From the NCBI RefSeq assembly GCF_020176715.1, contig NZ_JAIVMF010000011.1, positions 62,001 to 126,000 on the forward strand: 64,000 nucleotides of DNA, in the 5' to 3' direction. The translations under genes were made by a program, and so were the position numbers. Of the stretch, positions 19,264 to 26,862 are shown in pieces. This DNA comes from Stappia stellulata (lineage in GTDB: Bacteria; Pseudomonadota; Alphaproteobacteria; Rhizobiales; Stappiaceae). The notes beneath the pieces were generated by a model. The model was not told the DNA's origin. It did not search any database and was given only the letters and a program-made list of their open reading frames with translations. Within the stretch, counting starts at the first letter, position 1. Every line of letters begins with the position of its first letter.

Positions 19264-20370
19264 ATGAGAATCAGGGCAATCGAGACCTTCGCCACGCAGT
19301 TCGTCTGCTTTGTGCGGGTCACGGCGGAAAACGGCACGCAGGGCTGGGGGCAGGTCGCCCCCTATTGCGCCGATATCACGGCGGAGGTGCTGCATCGCCA
19401 GGTCGCTCCTCATGCCCTTGGCCAGGATGCCTTCGACATCGCGCATCTGATGGAGATCATCCCCGAGCGGGAGCACAAGTTTCCGGGCGCCTATGTCAGC
19501 CGCGCCATGGGCGGCCTCGACACCGCATTGTTCGACCTGCGCGGACGGATCGAGGGCAAGCCGGTGTGCGAACTCCTTGGCGGCACGCCGGGCCGTGTGC
19601 GTGCCTATGGCTCGTCGATGAAACGAGACATCACGCCGAAGGACGAGGCGGAGCGGCTGAAACGCCTGCAGGACGCCCACGGCTTTACCGCCTTCAAGTT
19701 CCGCATCGGCGCCGAATGCGGCCGCGACCAGGACGAATGGCCGGGGCGCACCGAGGAAATCGTGCCGACGATGCGCGCGGCCTTTCCCGACGACACCGCA
19801 CTTCTGGTCGACGCCAACTCCTGCTACTCGCCGCAGAAGGCAATCGAAGTCGGCCGGTTCCTTCAGGACAACGGCATCTCGCACTATGAGGAGCCCTGCC
19901 CCTATTGGCACTACGACCAGACCAAACAGGTGACGGACGCGCTCGACATCGACGTCACCGGCGGCGAGCAGGATTGCTCGCTCGTCGACTGGGCGCGGAT
20001 GATCGACCAGCGCGTGGTCGACGTGATCCAGCCGGATATCTGCTATCTCGGCGGCATGGTCCGCACCCTGCAGGTGGCACGGATGGCGGAGGCGGCGGGC
20101 CTGCCCTGCACGCCGCATGCGGCCAATCTGTCGATGATCACGCTTTTCACCATGCACCTGCTGCGCGCAATTCCCAACGCCGGCAAATACCTCGAGTTTT
20201 CCATCGAGGGCCGGGACTACTACCCCTGGCAGGAGGACCTGTTCGTCTCCTCGCCCTACGCCATTGACGACGGGCATGCCACGGTGACCGACGCCCCCGG
20301 CTGGGGTGTGGAGGTCAATCCCGAATGGCTTGCCCGGTCGACCTACAAGATCAGCACCCAGGATTTGTGA
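19264..20370 (+). CDS. Mandelate racemase/muconate lactonizing (enolase superfamily) enzyme
   Basis: 368 residues from the ATG at 19264, where homology starts (MRIRAIETF). An upstream in-frame ATG at 19213 is possible. The N-terminal capping domain is followed by a TIM barrel with metal ligands in VDANSCYS (first Asp), YEEPCPYW (Glu) and VTGGEQD (Glu). A FKFRIG strand occupies the usual KxK/KxH position as K-F-R. HAANLSM may supply the second-half histidine. The family abstracts a proton alpha to a carboxylate (dehydratases, racemases, epimerases). Genes around it handle amines, so the substrate may be an amino or hydroxy acid formed downstream; it cannot be named. Confidence 0.82.
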   Translation: MRIRAIETFATQFVCFVRVTAENGTQGWGQVAPYCADITAEVLHRQVAPHALGQDAFDIAHLMEIIPEREHKFPGAYVSRAMGGLDTALFDLRGRIEGKPVCELLGGTPGRVRAYGSSMKRDITPKDEAERLKRLQDAHGFTAFKFRIGAECGRDQDEWPGRTEEIVPTMRAAFPDDTALLVDANSCYSPQKAIEVGRFLQDNGISHYEEPCPYWHYDQTKQVTDALDIDVTGGEQDCSLVDWARMIDQRVVDVIQPDICYLGGMVRTLQVARMAEAAGLPCTPHAANLSMITLFTMHLLRAIPNAGKYLEFSIEGRDYYPWQEDLFVSSPYAIDDGHATVTDAPGWGVEVNPEWLARSTYKISTQDL

Positions 20371-20372
20371 CC

Positions 20373-21881
20373 ATGACCACTTCCACCGAAACTTCCGGGA
20401 CGGATCTCGTGACCGAGGCGCTGCGCACGGGCACGCTTGCCGGATTGCCGGAGGGCCATTTCATCAACGGCGGATTTGTCCGCCCCGCGCACAACCGGCG
20501 CATGGAAAGCTTCGATCCGGGTCGGGGCGAGGCCTTTGCCGAATTTGCCGCCGGCACGGCGGAGGATGTCGACGACGCGGTGGCAAGCGCCCGCCATGCC
20601 TTCGAAACCGTCTGGCGCGACACGCTCCCCGTCGAGCGCGGCCGCATCCTGATGCGCGCCTCGCGGCTGATCCAGGACAATCTCGAAAGGCTCGCCGTTG
20701 CCGAAACGCTCGACAGCGGCAAGCCGATCGCGGAAGCGCGCGGCGACGTGCGCGGCGCGGCCCGCACCTTCGAGTATTACGCCGGCGCCTGCGACAAGCT
20801 GGAGGGCGAGAGCTTCCCGCTCGGCCCCGATTATCTCGCCTATTCCATCCATGAGCCGGTCGGCGTTACCGCCCATATCATCCCCTGGAACTTCCCGATC
20901 TCCACGGCGGCGCGTGGTTTCGCCCCTGCCCTTGCCGCCGGCTGCGCGATCGTCGCCAAGCCGGCGGAACAGACGCCCTTCACCGCCCTGATGCTCGCCG
21001 AGATCCTGTCGCAGGCAGGTCTTCCGGACGGCGTGTGCAATGTCGTTACCGGAACCGGCGCCGAGGCCGGCGCCCCGCTGACGCGCCATCCGGGCATCGA
21101 CCACATCACCTTCACCGGCTCCGTCGCCACGGGCCGCCAGGTGATGAAGGCCGCGGCCGACGACATCACCCGCGTGGTGCTGGAACTCGGCGGCAAGTCT
21201 CCGGTGGTGGTTTTGAAGGATTGCGACCTTGACCAGGCAATCGCCGGCGTTCTCGGCGCGATCTACGAGAACGCCGGGCAGATCTGCTCGGCCGGATCGC
21301 GGCTGATCATCGAGCGGCCGATCCAGGACGAATTCCTCGCCGCCCTCGCCGCGCGCGCCAAGGCGCTGTCGCTCGGCCATGGGTTGCGGGGACCCGATGT
21401 CGGGCCGGTGAACTCCGCGGCACAGCTCGACAAGATCGCCGGGTTCGTCGCCCGGGCCCGCCAGCAGGGCGCGGAGATCCTGGCCGGCGGCAAGGCAACG
21501 ACCGATCCGGAAACCGGCAAGGGCTGGTTCTACGAGCCGACCATCGTCGCCAGGCTCAGCCCGCGCGACGAGATTGTGCAGGAGGAAGTGTTCGGGCCCG
21601 TGCTTGCAGTGCAAAGCGCGGAGGATGCCGATCACGCCCTGGCGCTGGCCAACGACAGCCAGTACGGCCTGGTCGCCGGCGTCTATACCAGCGACCTTGG
21701 CACCGCCCATCGGCTCGCCCGCCGCATCGACGCAGGACAGGTGTTCATCAACGAGTATTTCGCCGGCGGCATCGAGGTGCCCTTCGGCGGCAACAAGAAA
21801 TCCGGCTTCGGTCGCGAAAAGGGCCTGGAGGGCCTGAAGAGCTACTGCAAGACCAAGAGCGTCGCCGCGCGCATCACCTGA
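20373..21881 (+). CDS. NAD(P)-dependent aldehyde dehydrogenase (PuuC/betaine-aldehyde-like)
   Basis: 502 residues, two bases after the upstream stop, so co-transcribed. Typical ALDH motifs: IIPWNFPIS, the glycine motif FTGSVATGRQV, catalytic-glutamate block VLELGGKSPVVVL, catalytic cysteine in NAGQICSAGSRL, and EEVFGPVLAVQ. The C-terminal PFGGNKKSGFGREKGLEGL is shared by PuuC and BetB. It would oxidise the aldehyde produced by the PuuB-like or GMC enzymes to the acid. Confidence 0.9.
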   Translation: MTTSTETSGTDLVTEALRTGTLAGLPEGHFINGGFVRPAHNRRMESFDPGRGEAFAEFAAGTAEDVDDAVASARHAFETVWRDTLPVERGRILMRASRLIQDNLERLAVAETLDSGKPIAEARGDVRGAARTFEYYAGACDKLEGESFPLGPDYLAYSIHEPVGVTAHIIPWNFPISTAARGFAPALAAGCAIVAKPAEQTPFTALMLAEILSQAGLPDGVCNVVTGTGAEAGAPLTRHPGIDHITFTGSVATGRQVMKAAADDITRVVLELGGKSPVVVLKDCDLDQAIAGVLGAIYENAGQICSAGSRLIIERPIQDEFLAALAARAKALSLGHGLRGPDVGPVNSAAQLDKIAGFVARARQQGAEILAGGKATTDPETGKGWFYEPTIVARLSPRDEIVQEEVFGPVLAVQSAEDADHALALANDSQYGLVAGVYTSDLGTAHRLARRIDAGQVFINEYFAGGIEVPFGGNKKSGFGREKGLEGLKSYCKTKSVAARIT

Positions 21882-21884
21882 CCG

Positions 21885-21927
21885 CGCCCCTCGCGGAAAG
21901 GCCTGAGGGGCGACGGCCTGCCCGTCG
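21885..21927 (+). terminator. Tandem hairpins after the aldehyde dehydrogenase gene
   Basis: CGCCCCTC / GAGGGGCG (8-bp stem, 12-base loop, 21885-21912) followed directly by CGACGG-cctgc-CCGTCG (21911-21927). They begin right after the stop codon. No T-run follows, so termination strength is uncertain. Confidence 0.5.
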
Positions 21928-21951
21928 TCCCGCAAACGGAAGCCTGTCCGA

Positions 21952-21967
21952 TTGGGTCACTTTTGAC
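21952..21967 (+). promoter_or_regulatory. Putative response-regulator site before the sensor binding-protein gene
   Basis: TTGGGTCACTTTTGAC, containing the dyad GTCA-N4-TGAC. Fourteen of its 16 bases match the inverted copy at 26742-26757 upstream of the second binding-protein gene. A TTGACA hexamer overlaps its 3' end, but no good -10 follows at 17 bases. Confidence 0.5.
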
Positions 21968-22191
21968 ACATCGCGCGGGCGCGCGCGGTCTTTGCCATTG
22001 AACACGACCGGCGCATCGACCAAAACTCGGGGAACGCCGCATCCCGCGGCAGGAAACGGATCGGGCTTGCGCCCGAAAGCGCAAGCCGCGATGCCGACGG
22101 GAAACCCGAGATCGACATGCCGCGTTCCATTGCCCCTCTTCACGCAGACCCAAAAGCGCCCCCGACGGCGGGGCGGGCAGACGGGACGCGC

Positions 22192-23463
22192 ATGAGCGCG
22201 TTGCAGCGGCTCCTTGTCGCCGTTCTCGGCCTGGCGCTTGCCCTGCTGCCGGTCCTGCCGGCCCACGCGGCGAACGAGCTGCGCATTCTCACCTCGATGC
22301 CACCGGCGCTGTTCCAGCCGTACAAGGAGGCGTTCGAGGCCGCCAACCCGGGCACCTATGTGCTGGTTCTGAACAAGCACACGGGCGCTGCGCTGGAAGA
22401 GGTGGTGCGCGGCAATCCCCGGCATTTCGACATCTTCTGGGCGAGCGCGCCGGAGGCCTTCTCGATCCTGGCGAGCCACGACGCCTTCGCCTCGGCACGG
22501 ACGCAGGAAACCGTCTGTCCGGCCACCGGCGGCCGCGGCTACCGGCCCTTCGCCCTGTCCTCGATCGGCTGGACCCGGCGCGCGGACAGCACGCTGTTCA
22601 TGCCGGGCGACTGGAACGACCTGCTGCTTCCCGCCTATCGCGAGCGCATCGGCATGGCGCGGCCCTCGCGCTCGGGCACCATGCACATGCTGGTCGAGCG
22701 TTTCCTGCAGGTGCGCGGCTGGAACGAAGGCTGGAGCTATTTCCTCGCCCTGTCGGAGAACCTCTCGACGCTGACGTCGCGCAGTTTCGGCGTGATCGAC
22801 GGGGTGCGCAGCAACCGCTTCGACATCGGCATCACCATCGACTTTCTCGCGGTGAGCGCGCAGCCCGACCTGATTTTCCGCTATGGCAAGCCGGTGATGA
22901 TCTTCCCGGCGCAGATCGGAATTCTCGCAAGCGGCCAGGCCGGCGATCTCGCCTGTGCCTTTGTCGCACACCTGTTGTCGGACGAGGGCCAGCGCGTGCT
23001 GCTCCATCCCGCGATCGGACGCGTCCCGATCGCGCGCACGATCCACGAGGCGGACCCCGACAATGTGCCCCGGGAAATCCGCGAGGCGATGCGCCTGCCC
23101 TGGCTCGCCTATGACGCGGAACTGGCCCGCGACCGCTACTGGGCGGTCAACGGCTTGTTCGACATCTTCATCTCCGACGTTCTGCCCGAGCGCCGGGCGC
23201 TGTGGGACCGGTATCGCAGGCTGGAAGCGCAGGGCGCGTCGATCGGACTCGCCCTCATTCACGACATGCTCACCACCCTGCCGGTGCCCGAAACCCTCGC
23301 CACTTCCAGCGAATTGAACGACCTGCCGCTGCGCATCACCAATCTGACAGCGCAGACGGAGCGCCAGAAAGCGGCGCTGGATGCCTGGCGCGAGGCGGCG
23401 CTCAACCAGCTCGCCGCGATCGACGCGGCGCTCGTTGCCCTCGAGGACGGGGCAAGCCCATGA
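22192..23463 (+). CDS. Periplasmic binding protein with regulatory role (PgtC-like sensor subunit)
   Basis: 423 residues from the ATG at 22192, which begins a signal peptide (ALQRLLVAVLGLALALLP ending AHAA). The mature part, LRILTSMPPALFQPYKEAFEAANP then DIFWASAPEAFSIL, is a type 2 solute-binding fold. It is clearly paralogous to the protein at 26863 (TSFP..., DLFWASAPDAFEVL). The C-terminus adds a coiled segment (LRITNLTAQTERQKAALDAWREAALNQLAAIDAALVAL). It overlaps the kinase gene by four bases (ATGA), and kinase and regulator follow. That order matches Salmonella phosphoglycerate-transport regulation, in which PgtC is the periplasmic component acting with kinase PgtB. Inference: it presents ligand to the kinase rather than to the transporter. 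Confidence 0.78.
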   Translation: MSALQRLLVAVLGLALALLPVLPAHAANELRILTSMPPALFQPYKEAFEAANPGTYVLVLNKHTGAALEEVVRGNPRHFDIFWASAPEAFSILASHDAFASARTQETVCPATGGRGYRPFALSSIGWTRRADSTLFMPGDWNDLLLPAYRERIGMARPSRSGTMHMLVERFLQVRGWNEGWSYFLALSENLSTLTSRSFGVIDGVRSNRFDIGITIDFLAVSAQPDLIFRYGKPVMIFPAQIGILASGQAGDLACAFVAHLLSDEGQRVLLHPAIGRVPIARTIHEADPDNVPREIREAMRLPWLAYDAELARDRYWAVNGLFDIFISDVLPERRALWDRYRRLEAQGASIGLALIHDMLTTLPVPETLATSSELNDLPLRITNLTAQTERQKAALDAWREAALNQLAAIDAALVALEDGASP

Positions 23464-25448
23464 CGACGACCCGGCGCGGCTATTGGGCGGGCGGCATCTG
23501 GCGGCGCCTGTTCGTCGTCATCGGAGCGACCGTCATGGTCCTGTGGTTCATGCTGGCGCTGTCGATCCTGCTGTTCGCGCGCGTGCAGGAGGACTATTCG
23601 GACCTCGCCGCCTCGCATGTGCCACGCCTGGCGCTGTCGAGCGAGCTTGCGGAATATTCCGCCCGTCTGGCCGGCCTCGCCACGGCGATCCTGGGGCGAC
23701 AGACCGAGGATCAGGACCTTCTCGCCGAGATCAAGCGGGTCTCCGTGCAACTCTCCTCGGCGCTGCAGGACCCGGCCTGGACCGATCCCCTGCCCGCCAA
23801 TGCGCCGGACGTACGCCGGATCGCCGAGACCCCCGGCGATGTCGAGGGCGAACTTCTGACGCTGCTGGCGCTTTTCGAGAACCGCCGTGCGCTTTCCGAT
23901 GCGCTGGCCGACCGGATCGAGCGGCTGCGCTGGCTGAATGTCGACATTCAGGACGAGGTCGACCCGATCCTCAATGACTATACGTTCAACATCGAGGCGA
24001 TGATGCGGGCCATCGGCGCCGCCGATGAGCGCTCCGTCCGTGAGGATCTGGTGCGCCGCATCGGCGACGAACGCACCCTGCGCAACACCATCGCCCAGAT
24101 CGGCGGCGATGCGGCGACCGCCGTGACCTTGATCATTCAAGGCAGCGTGGCGGCCGACCCGCTGCAACTTGAGCGCTTTTCCGATCTGACCAACGACATG
24201 CTTGTGCGCGTCGCGGAGACGGTCGACACCATTCCGTCGAAGCCGGAGTTCCTCACCCTGCGCCAGTCGGTTGCCGGCCTGCGTGAGGTCGCGCAAGGCG
24301 AAAAGGGCGTCTTCGCCCTGCGCAAGGACTGGCTGACGCAGGAACTGCGGGTCTATGCGCGCATCCAGTCGCTTCAGGACGGGATCACCGCGCTGCAGGC
24401 CAACTTGACAGAGGTCGCGGAAAGCGAGAAGCGCAGCGTTCTGGCCTCCGTCGACGGCGCGGCACAGCGCCTGCGCACGACGATGGCCTGGCTGATCGGC
24501 GCCACCATCCTCGTCGGGATAGCCGGTGTCGCCGCGCTGTTCGGCATCGTGCAGAAGGGCATCATCGCCCCCTTGCAGCAACTGACCGATGCGATGATGG
24601 GGATCGCCGAGGGCGAACGCACCGGCGCCCTGCCGCCGGTCACCGGCGACGAGATCGGCCGCATGGCGCAGGCCGTCGGCGCCTTCCAGTCCTCGATCCG
24701 CGCGCGTGACGAGGCCATCGACGACCTGCACCGCACCCAGGCGGAGCTGGTGCAGGCCGGCAAGATGGCAGCGCTTGGCAATCTCTCCGCCGGCATCAGC
24801 CACGAGCTGAACCAGCCGCTTGCCGCGATGAAATACCGCCTGCATCTGCTGCGCAGCGCAAGGGACACGCATGACGCCTCCCAGGTGGACCGCCAGATCG
24901 GGCGGATCTCCGCGCTGGCGGAGCGGATGGAGGCGATCATCGCCCATTTGCGCCGTTTCGCTCGGCGCGCCGATCAGGAGCGGGTGCCGCTGTCGCTCGG
25001 CGAGGCCATCGACAACGCGATCGCATTGATGCGCGGCAAGATCGACGCGCCGGGCATCGCGCTCAAGGTGCAGGACGCCAGCCGCGCCGCGTCCGTGATC
25101 GGCGACCCGATCCTGGTCGAACAGGTGCTGGTCAACCTGCTGTCGAATGCGGTCGATGCCATCGAGGATGCCGGGGGAACCGGCGAGATCGAGATCGCCG
25201 GCGCCCGGGCCGGCCCGGACTTCGTGCTGACCATTTCCGACACCGGCATCGGTCTCGGCGATCTCGCGCCGGAAGTGGCGATCGATCCTTTCGTGTCCAC
25301 CAAGTCGGCCGGCCGGGGCATGGGGCTCGGGCTGTCGATTTCCTACAATATCGCACGCGATCTCAATGGCGACTTCCGCCTGGAACCGGGCGACAAGGGC
25401 GGCGCGCGCGCCGTCCTGCAACTTCCCAGCGGGGACAGCGATGACTGA
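23460..25448 (+). CDS. Membrane sensor histidine kinase (PgtB-like)
   Basis: 662 residues. The first membrane helix (about residues 16-38) and the second (about 342-365, TTMAWLIGATILVGIAGVAALFGIV) bracket a 300-residue, largely helical periplasmic domain. A HAMP linker follows, then the H-box AGISHELNQPLAAMKYRL with phospho-acceptor His448. The ATPase boxes are N (VLVNLLSNAVDAIED), G1 (ISDTGIGL) and G2 (GRGMGLGLSISYNI). The NQPL kinase subtype is shared with DctB and PgtB. Its start overlaps the binding-protein gene by four bases and its end overlaps the regulator by eight, so all three are translated together. Confidence 0.9.
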   Translation: MTTTRRGYWAGGIWRRLFVVIGATVMVLWFMLALSILLFARVQEDYSDLAASHVPRLALSSELAEYSARLAGLATAILGRQTEDQDLLAEIKRVSVQLSSALQDPAWTDPLPANAPDVRRIAETPGDVEGELLTLLALFENRRALSDALADRIERLRWLNVDIQDEVDPILNDYTFNIEAMMRAIGAADERSVREDLVRRIGDERTLRNTIAQIGGDAATAVTLIIQGSVAADPLQLERFSDLTNDMLVRVAETVDTIPSKPEFLTLRQSVAGLREVAQGEKGVFALRKDWLTQELRVYARIQSLQDGITALQANLTEVAESEKRSVLASVDGAAQRLRTTMAWLIGATILVGIAGVAALFGIVQKGIIAPLQQLTDAMMGIAEGERTGALPPVTGDEIGRMAQAVGAFQSSIRARDEAIDDLHRTQAELVQAGKMAALGNLSAGISHELNQPLAAMKYRLHLLRSARDTHDASQVDRQIGRISALAERMEAIIAHLRRFARRADQERVPLSLGEAIDNAIALMRGKIDAPGIALKVQDASRAASVIGDPILVEQVLVNLLSNAVDAIEDAGGTGEIEIAGARAGPDFVLTISDTGIGLGDLAPEVAIDPFVSTKSAGRGMGLGLSISYNIARDLNGDFRLEPGDKGGARAVLQLPSGDSDD

Positions 25449-26724
25449 GAAAACCCGGGTCTATGTCGTCGACGACGATGGCGATCTGCGCGAGGCGCTC
25501 CTGGAGGTGCTGGCGAGCGAAGGCATTCCGGCGGACGGCTTCGCCACCGGCCGCGACATGTTGCGCCAGCTCGACCCGGAATGGGAGGGCGTCATCCTGT
25601 CCGACATCCGCATGCCGGGGCTCTCCGGCCTGGAGGTGATGCAGGAAGCCCGGCAACTGGCGCCCGACGTGCCCTTCATCCTGATCACCGCCCATGGCGA
25701 TATCCAGATGGCGGTAAAGGCGGTGCGGGACGGCGCCTTCGATTTCATCGAGAAGCCGGCGCCGCCGGAACATCTGCTCGCGGTCGTGGCCCGCGCGCTG
25801 ACCACCCGCAAGCTGCAGCTCGAGAACGCCCGGCTGCGGCGGCGCGTGGCGCGCGGGGCGAACCTCGGCGCGCGGTTTCTCGGCCGCTCCGCGGTGATCC
25901 GCACCTGCCGGCGCGAGATCATTTCCGTCGCGCCGCTTGACGTCGACGTGCTGCTGCACGGCGAGACCGGCACCGGCAAGGAACTGGCCGCGCGCTGCAT
26001 CCACGACCTGTCCGGGGCGGAAGGCGACTTCGTTTCGCTCAATTGCGGGAGCCTGAGCGAAGCCACCTTCGACGACGTGATGTTCGCGGAATCGGAGACC
26101 CGCCCCGGCGCCATCCCGCGCGCACGCGGTGGCACCCTGTTTCTCGACAATGTCGCGTCGCTGTCGGAAACCGTGCAGTTGCGGCTGCTCGATGTCATGG
26201 ACCGACGCAGTGGCGAAATCCCGTTTCGCGTGATCGGCGCCAACCCGCGCTCCCTGTCGGACGCGCATGGCGCGGGCGAACTGCGCGACGACCTCTACTA
26301 TCGCCTCAACCTTGCCGAGATCGAGCTGCCACCGCTCAGGGAGCGGGAAAACGACGTCTTCCTGCTGCTCGACCATTTCATCAACGAATCCGTCGCCCGC
26401 CACGAACGGCGCTATCCGACGATGACCGCCGACGACTTGCGCCCGTTCAAGGCCTACCACTGGCCCGGGAACTTGCGCGAGTTGCGCAATGTGGCGGAAA
26501 AGCTCGTGATCGGGCTGAAGGTCCGCTTTCAAAAACCCAGCGAACAGGTGCCGGACGGTCTCGACTACGACAGCGCCATGCAGGACTTCGAGGCGTCGCT
26601 GCTGCGCGCGGCCCTGCTCAAGGCCGGCGGGCGCAAGGGCGAGGCCGCGGAGCTGCTGAAGATCCCGCGCAAGCGCCTCTATCTGCGGCTGAAGGCCACC
26701 GGCCTGCTCCAGGATGGGTCATAA
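25441..26724 (+). CDS. NtrC-family response regulator lacking GAFTGA (PgtA-like)
   Basis: 427 residues. The receiver domain (1-120) has acidic DDD near residue 10, phospho-Asp55 (LSDIRMPG) and EKPAPPEH. The AAA+ domain has an intact Walker A GETGTGKE (174-181) and the RDDLYYRLNL sensor region. However, the segment between DDVMFAESETRPGAIPRAR and GGTLFLDN is about a dozen residues shorter than usual and contains no GAFTGA sigma54 contact loop. Walker B ends D236-N237 instead of Asp-Glu. A Fis-type helix-turn-helix closes the protein (GRKGEAAELLKIPRKRLYLRLKATGL). These changes argue against sigma54 activation and ATP turnover and suggest action at a sigma70 promoter, as reported for Rhodobacter capsulatus NtrC. 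It presumably controls the binding protein and ABC genes that follow. Confidence 0.88.
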   Translation: MTEKTRVYVVDDDGDLREALLEVLASEGIPADGFATGRDMLRQLDPEWEGVILSDIRMPGLSGLEVMQEARQLAPDVPFILITAHGDIQMAVKAVRDGAFDFIEKPAPPEHLLAVVARALTTRKLQLENARLRRRVARGANLGARFLGRSAVIRTCRREIISVAPLDVDVLLHGETGTGKELAARCIHDLSGAEGDFVSLNCGSLSEATFDDVMFAESETRPGAIPRARGGTLFLDNVASLSETVQLRLLDVMDRRSGEIPFRVIGANPRSLSDAHGAGELRDDLYYRLNLAEIELPPLRERENDVFLLLDHFINESVARHERRYPTMTADDLRPFKAYHWPGNLRELRNVAEKLVIGLKVRFQKPSEQVPDGLDYDSAMQDFEASLLRAALLKAGGRKGEAAELLKIPRKRLYLRLKATGLLQDGS

Positions 26725-26757
26725 CTGCCCCAAAAACGCGTGTCGATAGTGACCCAA
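26715..26757. promoter_or_regulatory. Paired TGGGTCA operator upstream of the second binding-protein gene
   Basis: TGGGTCA at 26715-26721 faces TGACCCA at 26750-26756, 35 bases apart. The second half is part of GTCGATAGTGACCCAA (26742-26757), the inverted near-copy of 21952-21967. The proximal site would fall near -46 to -31 of a promoter with its -10 at 26776, a classical class II activator position. Confidence 0.55.
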
Positions 26758-26775
26758 CATCGAAAAATTTCTCTT

Positions 26776-26781
26776 TATACT
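26776..26781 (+). promoter_or_regulatory. Probable sigma70 -10 hexamer for the ABC operon
   Basis: TATACT in an AT-rich stretch, about 19 bases downstream of the TTGGGTCACT element and about 80 bases before the start at 26863. No good -35 accompanies it, as expected for an activator-dependent promoter. Confidence 0.45.
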
Positions 26782-26862
26782 TCAATGATTTGACTAGATT
26801 TCCGAGACATGGATAGCCTTTCACTGCGCGACATCAGACCGCGCAAGTTTGGGAGGACTACC

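Larger units (their letters stand above)
21882..22191. other. Intergenic region, aldehyde dehydrogenase to sensor binding protein
   Basis: About 310 bases. It holds tandem terminator hairpins (21885-21927), the TTGGGTCACT element (21952-21967) that overlaps a perfect TTGACA hexamer, and then a GC-rich leader to the start at 22192. No convincing gene is seen; the upstream in-frame extension of the next gene lacks a signal peptide. Confidence 0.5.

Noticed and set aside
23259-25421. 720-residue minus-strand ORF opposite the kinase
   Set aside because: Antisense shadow; the plus-strand protein has intact kinase boxes and coupled neighbours.
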